64,000 nt of DNA from Chaetorhynchus papuensis. Lineage: Eukaryota > Chordata > Aves > Passeriformes > Rhipiduridae. Each line of letters opens with the position of its first letter. Position 1 is the first letter of the stretch. The notes beneath the pieces are model-generated. The model did not search any database. It was not told where the DNA came from and saw nothing but the letters and a program-made list of their open reading frames with translations. Below, piece by piece: positions 49,580 to 60,300 of the stretch. Location: the NCBI GenBank assembly GCA_013396525.1, contig VWYX01001270.1, positions 143,165-207,164 on the forward strand. Reading direction: 5' to 3'. Position numbers and translations under genes: made by a program.

Positions 49580-51199
49580 GTTGTTTTTAACATGCACATT
49601 TTAATGAAGCAAACATTTCTATTTAATAAGTTATAAGATACAATTTTACAATCCTGCATTTTATTCCAGTTTATTTTGTTTTTACTTTCTAGTTTACAAT
49701 GTAGTGAGCATTTCACATTAAGGCACAAAAAAAGCACAGTAAAAAAAACCCCAACCTTCCTTTATTTTCCCAATAACTGTGCTGGAGAGTAGTGCATCCA
49801 CACGTAACTACAGAACCGTAAGCATGAACTTCTCCCGAGGAACAGTGACATGTCAACAGGTTTTCAACAAATTCTACCTTCTCCAAATCGCAGAGTTAGA
49901 GCTCATCAGGAGAGTTTACTAAAGCCCCAGCAGCTGACAGCAATTCAGATATGCACTTGAGAAGTAGTATGGAGTAATCCGGGACAGACAAGTTACAAGG
50001 AAGTTTCCACTCCCTAACCCTCAGCAGCAACGCCTGTTGCAGCACGAAGGGGATTTCAGGAGAGATGAGATTGCTTCAGGCATGTCCTTGGACTGAGATA
50101 CAATAAAACACCTTGCACCAAAGAGGGGTTTGTTCATTGATATTGCTATTATTGGTATTGCTATTACGGGTAACTTCACAGACCCACCCTGTGTCCCACT
50201 GCAGATGTAAGTCCCATTCCCAGGATGGCTTCTTTGCCCCATCTCAGCCACTGGCCTGGCCTGCAGCCTCCAGGGAAACCACTGGTCATCCTCTAAACAC
50301 ACCATGGCATGGTGCCCTGGACTGCAGCGACTCTGAGTCTCACAGGTGACAGCCACGCCTGGCTCAGCAAGTTCAGGGGCTTCACTTAACCCAACCAACC
50401 CAGGGCTTGTTCTTAAATCAAAAGTGGGGGGGGGGGGGGTTACCTGTAAAGTTACAGAAACATGACCAGCATCCCAAGCTTATTAAAAACCACATTACTA
50501 GCATCATGGCCAAAAAGCTACCTGTCTATAGAGTTACAAAGCATTAACATAGAGAGGCTGAAAGCTTACAGGAAGTCATTTTCAGTCTGCTTTTGGTTTG
50601 CTATAAAAGATAAACTTTTTCTAAATGTAAACCATTAGCAAAGCATTTTCAGAAACATTTTAAATTTGAGTGGTAAAGCTACTTAGAGTAGCTTTTTATA
50701 ATGTTAAGCGTTAAAATTGATCAAGTATACAAAGGCACCTATTATAGTACCAGTTTTACCTCATTTCTTTACAGAAAAGAATTTGAACTGGGGACAGCCC
50801 AAGTCATATTCCATAACTAAAATGTAAAGTCTCCAGTCAAATAAAATCAGTAGTTAAGATACCCAATTGCAAAGACAAATTCCAGTTTTCAATTAACATC
50901 TAAAGTCTTTAACATCCGCAAGGGAAATTAGTGTCTAGTCATCCACATGATTCTCCAAACATTAACAGTGACCCGGACAGTACTACAAAGGTACAATTTG
51001 AGGAGATATTAAATAGATTGACATTAGGTTGGTAAGTAGGATAGAAGTGAAATGCTTGTAAAAACAGTTACAGAGTTTATGTCTGACTATTGAAATGTGA
51101 GCCGTGTGTATCTAGAAACTGCATTTTGCAACAGGACTGCACCCAGTACAACTCTACATCTGAACTGCGAACGCAGAGAGCGCCTGACACTCAGCGGGT
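49580..51199 (-). other. FLNB: FLNB 3' UTR
   Basis: AT-rich sequence following the FLNB stop codon on the minus strand. Candidate polyadenylation signals are AATAAA at 49670-49675 and 49660-49665 and ATTAAA at 49600-49605, giving a UTR of about 1.5-1.6 kb. A 14-G run on the plus strand (14 C in the RNA) lies at 50426-50439. The exact cleavage site cannot be read from sequence. Confidence 0.6.
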
Positions 51200-51387
51200 T
51201 TATGGAACGGTGACGTGGAAGGGACTCCCAGGAATGTGCTCGTCACCCCACTTCACTGCCAGGACATAGTCACCCCTTTCCTTGACAACGTAAGTGACGT
51301 TGTACTGATGGCTGCCCAAGTGCTTGATGGACACCTCTTCGCACGGTATTGTAGGTCCATGGACGCCAACTAACAGCATGTTGGAAC
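51200..51387 (-). CDS. FLNB: FLNB last exon and stop (repeat 24)
   Basis: Encodes SNMLLVGVHGPTIPCEEVSI to PGSPFHVTVP and TAA at 51202-51200. It forms the C-terminal dimerisation repeat. Confidence 0.96.
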
Positions 51388-54300
51388 CTACAGCAAAACA
51401 CACCACTGTTAATATTCCTGAGCTTAAACAAGGCAGCGTGCCTGTACCATAATATACTGGCTCTGTAACACATGGAATTTGTTATTTTAATTCACAGAGT
51501 GGTAGCTGAGCCATATCTTGGATTTGGTATAAGAAGAAATAGTGTATGAAAAAGCTTTCAGCCTCAGAGGTGAGGGTTTATCTGTGCTTTTTGCCACACC
51601 TGACAGGTTATCACTGTCTAACTACAGGTTACCACTATTGAAGTCAAGCACAAGAGGCATCAATGCTGCTTGTGAAAACAAGCTGGCACTGCTTTACATG
51701 TACTTCATCACAAGTTAATAGCAGGGGCCAGTGGACACAGCTGGCCTGTAATCCACCCGCCACAGAGCTCCCAGATGATGATGATGATGAGCATCAAAAG
51801 GTTACAGGAACACCGTACATTACATGCTACAATGCACCACAAGGATTGCTTAAGTTCAGCAACCTGTTTGTTCTCATGCCATAACCCTGTGGTTCTTTCA
51901 GGTGCACCTGGCTCAGATGAAGCTGTTTGGAGAGGAACTGGCATCTTTACAGCCTCTGTATTAGGACTCATTTGGTGAGCACAGTATAGTATTAAGCATT
52001 TTTCTTTAGTACCAGATCATTACCTCAAGCTCTGAATTTTAACTCTGCAAGTTGGTTTAGGGAAAAAAATGCCCAGCTAAACCACCCACCCTGAACATCC
52101 ATCTGGTTCCTTTATCCATACCTGCTTTGCTGCAGTCCACAGAGAAGGAGCTTTTCTGACCCACAAAAGCCTTTGAGAGTCCTGCTCCCCGGGAAACCAC
52201 TTTGCTGGCATCCGAGGTGGATTTGGGAATGGCGCTATAGCAAGTTTCAGTCGATGACCTTGTCACCGACTCTACCAGGATGGAAGAGGTTTCATTGGCA
52301 CTGCCCGGACCAACCAGTCGCTGCCCTGGAAACAGAAAAGGTTTCTCACATTCAGATTTGCCCCATCTGAAAGGCATTCACAAGGAGGTTTCGAAACCCT
52401 CCTAATGACTAGCATGCATTCTGCATCCAAAATGCATTTTTGGAGAGGAGCAATTTCCTACTTGGGTTTTTAAGCTGACATCTTCCAGCACCGCTGGCAA
52501 CAATCCCATCCCAGAGCCCTCAAGTGGCTAAAGGACCACAGGAACTTCAGGATTCATTAAGCAAAGCTGGCTGCTTAAGAAGAGTTAATTGTGCTCCAAT
52601 CACCAAATGCCAAAAATGACTTGAGTTGGCAGAAAAGCAGGTGCAATTTTGCAATAACACATTTTGAAAGCAGAGCATCCCTGCCTGGGGGAGTGCAGTC
52701 CCTGCCACCCTCTCCCGAGAACATCACCACGCCACGGACACCACGAGAGGGTTCACGTCACTAGCTCAGGGGCAGCAGTAGAGATGAGCTTCAGCCTGTG
52801 CTTAAACACAGTGCTGGAGAGAGAACAAGCTTCCTAAACCTTCCTCACTTCACCTAGAAGCCTCCCAGACATTACTGACCTTTGGCTAGGTGATACCTGC
52901 ACCAAAATGAGACCAAGAGAGGCCACACATGCTACAGGTGAGCAGGTTTCAGGCTTTGGGGGTGGGGGGAAATGGAAAAATAAGTCATATTTCCCTGCTA
53001 CCAATGCAAGACCCTAGCACTAGATTAGGACTTAATGTTACCCCATAAAGCTGTTTTATGGCCCATCACTGAGTCAAGCTGCCAAGCTCCATGACTACTG
53101 CTTTTGTAGCTGCTCCTGAGACCCCTCATCTAGGCTTCGGAGGTGATGGGGAGAAATGTTTTGCTTCTAATGTTTTTGGGCATCTAGACCAGAACACCAC
53201 ATTGTCTCAGAGGGACGTTTTTGCTCAATTACATGACTTGCTTCAGGCACAGAGTAAATACTAATTAGCTTTTTACCTGTAACCTTTGCCTTGAAGGGGC
53301 TGCCCACTATGTGGTTAGGTCCACCATATTTAACTCCAATTAAATAGTTTCCTGGAGCCATGGGTGTGTACATGACTTTGTAACCTTCTGGAGTTTCCTG
53401 GCAGTCCATTTTCACCTTTGATGGCCCTTCAATTGTAACAGAGAGGGTACCTGGACCAGCCTTGGTCGTGTTAATGAAAAACTCCGATTGCAGTCCTAGA
53501 AAGATGCAGCACAGTGAGACACACTCCTCCTCACACCCGATGTTACACACGCAGCCTCAGGCATTAAATAAGGGGTAATTCGGCGCAAGATCAGGCTGCC
53601 CAGGGCTGCAGGCAGGGAGGGACACCACATCCACCCCAGCAGCCTTGCACAGGCCAGTCCCACATGGAACTCTGCACCCCTGGCAGCCTCCCCAGCTTCC
53701 TCCTGCTCCCTCCTCTGGCTAGGTTATGTGACTATGTGGGAGAAGGGGTCAGAAGAATCCTTCAGGACTGAAATGGAAGTCATTTGCTATCAAAAAACTG
53801 GCTTAGAGAGAAAACAAGAGCTTTTCTGCTGGGCATCAGAGCCCACACCCACACAGCTTCAGCAAGGGAAATTTTGGGAGAGCTCAGAGCTGTCTCACTG
53901 CCTGGACTGTAAATCAGCAGTGAAGGGCCCACAAGAAAGCAGGAGACACAAGAAAGCAGGAGACACAAGGGGCAGGAGATGGCCTGGAGGAGATGGGTGT
54001 TTGAACTGCTCGGCAACAGCACTCCAAGCAGTTTGTGGAAACAAAAGCTTGTTTAATTACAGCATCTGGTTAACACAGCTGAATTATTGCTGCTAATACT
54101 AAGCCAATGACACAATGCCAGCAACACAAGAAAAAATTAAGTAAGGCTTTCAGCCCCCAAATAATTTACTGTCAGACTCTGGCCTCAAATATTTATGATC
54201 TTTGGGCTGTTGCATGAGACACTGCTGAGGAGGAATAAAGTGCTCGGGCTCACTCAAAACCAGGACGGCCATGGGAAAGTTTACTGCTGCTGCGATGGAA

Positions 54301-57300
54301 GCATGAAGACGTGGGAATAAACTCGGGAGAAGTTTCTAGCCTCCCCACAAAAGAGGCTGCTGTGTCGCAATGCTGGAAGAGCCCAGCTCCCACAGAGGAT
54401 TGTGCCATCTTCCAGTGCTCCAGCAGCCCATCCCCCTGGCACTGCCAGCCCGGGAGGTCGGGCATCAGCCCACAATGCCCGGCTCAACTGGAGAGAAGTT
54501 AATTCTCAAAGCCAGCAAGCTCCACAGCTTCTCGCTAAGAGTTCTTGCTCCAGAGGCACTGCTTTTTCCTGTGCCTCAAATGAAGGCTCGCATTGTTAGA
54601 GGCTGCAGACGCTCAGCTCTCCCAGGGGGGCGGTTCAGGTGCTCAGCCACTGAAACCCCTACACTGGGTCATTGTTCTAAAACGCTGCTCAGCAGCTCCC
54701 AGGGCACTGCGCTTTTGGCAGTGGCCAGGATTCAACAACGGGGCACAGAGCAGCTTTGCTGAAACTAAGCAGTCTATTTAGATTAAAAACAACCCCAAGC
54801 ACCTTTATAGATGAAGAAATATTCCCCTGTCCCTGATGCATCACTGGCTGGTATTAATGAGTGCTTTTGTTTCCACCCATTAAAGCAGCTCGAGCTATAT
54901 CTTTATTTTATAGAGTGTATCTGCATGTTTCCAAAACCAACTGCTTGGTTCCTCCAGAACAGCAGAAGCTTTGACTGAATAACTGCAGTATTTTTTTTTT
55001 TTTCCACAGTGAGAAAAAAGGTATGAAATAGAACCCACAGGAGACAGCAGTGGATAGGATAAGATGAACTAGCTATTCCCTTACACAACAAAAGGAAAGA
55101 AAAATAATCAGTTATACTCTGCTATTTACCTGTGTGTGTGGCCTGAGCAAGAACACAATTAAATAAATCAAAGTGCATATCCTGGAATGTTTTCATACTT
55201 TCTTACTAAGGCCACAAATCACAGAAATGAGAAAACAAACCCTAAACCCTACATTCTTGAGCTGAGAACTATCAGATGAGGCAGCCACAGCAGACAACGA
55301 GGTGTCAGATTTCCAAGAAGAGACTGTTCACACTGCATCTGGAGCATGCATAGCACACTACCAACAGAACAGCCCACCTTCTCCCTAGGATTTACACATC
55401 CTACTGCATTTCACTTGAGATTTCTTAGAGGTGCAAGCACCAAAGGGAAGGTGACAGGGTACATCCTCATACTCATTTAATTAACACAAGTTAAAGAAGA
55501 TTCCTTCATCTAGACAGCCAACTCAGACATCGTGTTCACGTGTGGAAGGAAGCCAGAGCATCTCTAGAGCTCGAGGGACCACCGACGTGGAGCTAAGCTA
55601 ACCAGCAGAGCTGTAGCCCAGCTGCTAACCAGCAGTTCAGTGAATGCATGTTGCAGTTGCTGATTTACAGAAGTTTGTTAAGGCTCAGTATAGGCTGCAG
55701 ACTTGTGAGTGATGGTTATAAGACACGAGGAGCATGCTAGAAAGCAAAATTAGCCTGCACTCAGGTCAGCAGAGAATGTGGGTTAGTTCAGCTGCCTTAG
55801 CAGGTGAAGTCATGTAAAAGTATGCCTAGAAATAGGTTCTGTGTGTCTCACAGCCCAGGTGCAAGCAGGTCTGTAGGAGAAGGGTTACCCGTGGTGCCGC
55901 TCTCCAGGCCGGATCCATAGGCCGTGACGAGGGCGGGGTTGCCCGCCTGGCCGGGCTCGCCCACGCGCACCTTGAAAGGGCTGCCCACCACATGGCTCCC
56001 GTTGAACTTCACATCGATGGAGTGGATGCCGTTCTCGTGGGGGATGAACCGAACGGCGTATTTATCTGCAAGGGAGAAGGGGCTCTTCTGACAAATCAGA
56101 GGCAACAATCCAACCATAAACCACCAATTAAATCCCACACAGGGCTGATTAGCAACCCAAGCTTCTGAAAGGCTTTGACGTATTTTGGTCCCAGCTTAAA
56201 TGAACTCAGCTACATGATCTGCTAAACTCGTATTTAAGCAGGAAAATGTTGCATTTATCACAGAAGGTTTTACAGCTTGAGTATTCACCTTGCTCACTAG
56301 GACTTGATCTCAGCTGTCATCTAGTCTACAGGGTGAATTTTAAGATTATTTGCCTCACTCGTGCACTAAACATGACAACTGAATCACAGCCCAGTCTGTC
56401 AGCAGCTGAGGGAGCAGTGCAGAGAAGAAAAGCAGCTGGTCAGAGCAAGCCAAATCTTACCAGCGAGCTGAGTGTGCTGCTCTGGCACCACACCTTTTTC
56501 TAATGAAGTCATTTAGCAATTTGCTGATATTTCACATTTTTGATTGCGTGTTAGCTCAGAGGCGGGACTGATCTCCCCCAGCTGGACAGCTGCTGTCTGT
56601 TCATAGCACAGACTATAACTCACACAGACTTCAAGTGAAAAAGAAAAGCTCATTGCTGAAACAGGTGTTGAACTTTCTGTAGTGTTTGCTTATAGACAGC
56701 TTCCTTGACATTTCATGTGAAGGAGTGAGTGCAAGTTAAAAATAAACTATTAGTCAAAGATCGAAGCATAGCTTTGAAAAATAAACTTCTTCCCTAGTTA
56801 AATTCAACAACCACATCATATTTCATTTATTACTAATGTCACTGTACGTTCACTGGCAAGCCAAGACTTAAATATTTCTATCTTACAGAAGTTGGGGCTC
56901 AGCCAGTTCATGGAAAAGCATGGACATAACCCTGACTGAACAACTCGTGACACCCAAAAAGTCATTTTCCAAGCATTGTGCTCAACCCTGGGACACGCTA
57001 TTCGTAAGCCAAAGGAACTGAATTCCCTATGGAGCAGCAAATGCTTTGGAGGTCATGCAATTGTGTTGATCATCATCAGGCAGTGCTCACCTGGCTCCAG
57101 CTCAGACACATGGCACTCTTCGACAGCTCCGGAGGGGCTGTGGACTTTAGCATCAATCTTGCCCTTTGCCCCATTCAGCCTTATAGCAAAGGATGCTGGC
57201 TGATTAACTTTTAATCCAGACTCCTGAGAATGCAACAGTCAGATTATCAAATTTAAACTTTCGTTTCAGACAGCACAAGATTTGTGGCAGGGAAATAACC

Positions 57301-60300
57301 ACTTCAGCATGAGGGTTTTTTAGGTTTTAACAAAAGGCATAAAGTTGTGACTTGCATTAACTCTCAAATCAGAAGCTCTCTCCCTCTTAGGGGGTGGCTG
57401 ATTCAGGAGTCACCCACGCTGGCTAGGCTGACTTTTCCCATGGTAACAGCCTGTTTTTGGAAGTCAGACAATCGTGCCACATCAAAGAGAGGCAGGTTTA
57501 CAGTACTAGTCACCCGTTATCACTGAGGTTAGCCCTCAGTATTCAGGCACTTGATTTAAAAGATGCTTAAGCTATAGCTCCATTTTCAGCCCATTCATTC
57601 ATTCCAGATTCATTCAGGGAAAAGCCTCTGATAATCCAGTTGTCTGAAAGAGTAATATGCATGTTTATATTTGCCACAAGAGGCTGCATTTAGAACGCCA
57701 CCACAAGACGTCGTAAACATGAGAAAGTAATTTAAAACACGAAACCAGATGTTGTGGTGCTGTCAGGCCATTGGTGGAAGGCGAGGCAGCTCTGCATCTG
57801 AGCCACAGTGGTCCTCGACCAGCACAGCCCATGCAGCTATCCAGCAGTAATATCTCATGTTTAACATACTTTACCTCATCTTGTTTTCAACTATATCCTG
57901 AAGAGGGAAATAAATGCAACTGAGTAGAACTGAGGAACAATGTATAAACAAGTCCCTGATGTGGGTTTAGTGGAGGCTGATGCTGCACAATGCACTCCGT
58001 TACCGAATACTCAGCTTTATCTGCCTCTCCAGGACTTAATTGAAGTGAGTATTCCTGTCAAAGAGTCTTTAAATGAAACACAAGGCAAACATCAATACCA
58101 CAGTGACTAATTAACGCCCTTGTAACTCCTGGTAGAAGAGATACTATCGGATCAGGCTGTCATGGTTCATTTACACAGCCGAGGTGGAGAATTCCTGCAG
58201 CCCAGGCAAACTCCTGGGGATCACAGCTGGGACATAGCCAAAAAAAAGCCTCAACTGAAGTACTAATCACCACTCAAAGACAACTGAGGTACAGTATATT
58301 TAGACACAGAGTCTCCGTCTCACATCCAAGCTTCTGGCTTTAGAGATTTCAGTCAGGCCTTTAATGTTACTTGTATTTTAATGCCTGTAACCACACACAT
58401 ACACAAATTATATGGTGAGGTTCCAGATGAGCCCAGACCAGCTACAAAGCTATGATTCACTCTGAGATTCACTACTGTTCATGAATCATCTGAGCTGTGA
58501 CTCTGTGGTTTTGTGACATCAGCCAGAGCAAATCTGCACCCTGAACTCATGGTGGGGCCACCTCTACCTCTGTCTGCCCAGCCAGGCTGCAGCGATGTCC
58601 CAGCCATGCAGCCCTGCACTACCTCACCCATGGAAATGCAGCTCTTCATCCACATGCCAAATGAGGAACTTGGTGCCAACATGATCACTGGTGGCTCACC
58701 TGAATTTCAGTTCTCCTTGGCCTTCCCCTAGCTAATGGCATGGGAAACATGTCTTAGCTCCTCCACTGCTATTTCTGGAGCCTCTTATTCCTAATTCCCA
58801 AGTGTTGTCACTTGTAACACACTCAGTTGAGCCTTCTGCCTTTGAACTCTGGCTAGCCAGAGTTACCCAGGGCCAGCTGCCAAAAATCTCTCTGGCTGCA
58901 AGTTGAGCTTGAAAACAAGCACCAACCAAGGCAAGGCTATTACTAAGAAGAAAGGACAACCATTTTGGTTTTGGAGAACAAGGACGAAATCAGTTTCTGT
59001 GGTAAGTTGCAGAGATGTTTCCTTATGTCTCACCTGAAGACTAGTGACAGTGAGCCTGCGAGCATCATCAGAGGGGGCGATGACAGGAACCAGGTAGGGG
59101 CTTTCAGGAATGTGCTCATCATTGAACTTTATGGACACCTCATAGTTGCCTGCAGAGAAAAAAGAAGCAGTAAGTATCCTTAGTTTCTTTGAAAGTCACA
59201 TTCAGTGTTGTTTCCACATGATTTCATCTCAGTACATACCTGGCTCTTGAACTATATATGATGCACCACAAGATCCATCTTTATGGTCATCAAAGGTGAT
59301 TTCTGCTTTACTTGGGCCTTCTACAGCAATAGACAGTCCTCCAGCTCCAGCTTCCCGTGTCCATATGCTGAACTCAGCTGTTAAAGCACACGAGAGCACA
59401 CACAAGAGTAAGTTTACTGCTGCTGCTGGGTTACAGACTGTAAAGTTCCACAGTTAAGCGTATTTGAAGAACGGTAACTCATCCCATCATCCTGGGAGAT
59501 ACTGCTTAGCAGTTTCTCCAGGAGGCTGCTGTTAGCCAAAACACTGCACTGCAGACCTGCACACAGCAGATCCTGGAGCCCAGTGAGGGCAGAGGACTCA
59601 CCTGGAACACCTGTTTCTCCACGCTCCAGCCCTGGGCCTCCAGCTCTCACTTTATGGGCTCCTCCCTCGCCCAGTGGCCCCACGGTGAACTGGAAGGGGC
59701 TGCCTGGCACCGGCTGCCCTTTGTATTTGACATCCACAGTGTGGACCCCCATTTCTTGTGGCACAAAGCGGACACAGTAGGTGTTTTTGTCACATTCTAC
59801 AATTTCAGCATCGAAGTTTCTCCCAGAGGGACTAGTTACCTGGGCTGTCATATCAGCACAATCAATTTCTAGAAAGAAGAGAATAAAAAAAACACAGATT
59901 AGAAAGTGACAAAGGGTTTTGGAAGCAGGACCTGAGCTCAAGTGATTACCCAGGACAAATAATAGAAGAGGCTTTGTGTGTGCTTCTGAGCAGCAAACCT
60001 GACCAGCTGCAGCTTCCCAGGTGCTACAGAAGCAGATGAAGTGGCTGGATAAGTGCAGCCAGCTAAGCCTGGCCTACATGATTCAGAGTTTCCAGACAGC
60101 AGTACAAACATTTAACAGCCAACAGGATGATCTTAAAACCCTGGGGCCAGGGTGAGCTGTGCAGCCCATTCTCTAGTCTGCTGTACACAGAATAAATTAA
60201 GGCCTCACCAGTATTTATTTCTCCATGTGTTGATCATGGTTATGCTTATTTTTAACTGTTTGAAAAGACGCACTACCAATGTTTCTTCCCTAAGCTATAT

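Noticed and set aside
53931..53967. Doubled 17-bp unit (AAGAAAGCAGGAGACAC) in an FLNB intron
   Set aside because: It is real but only two copies long and intronic, with no sign of function, so it is not listed as a separate finding.
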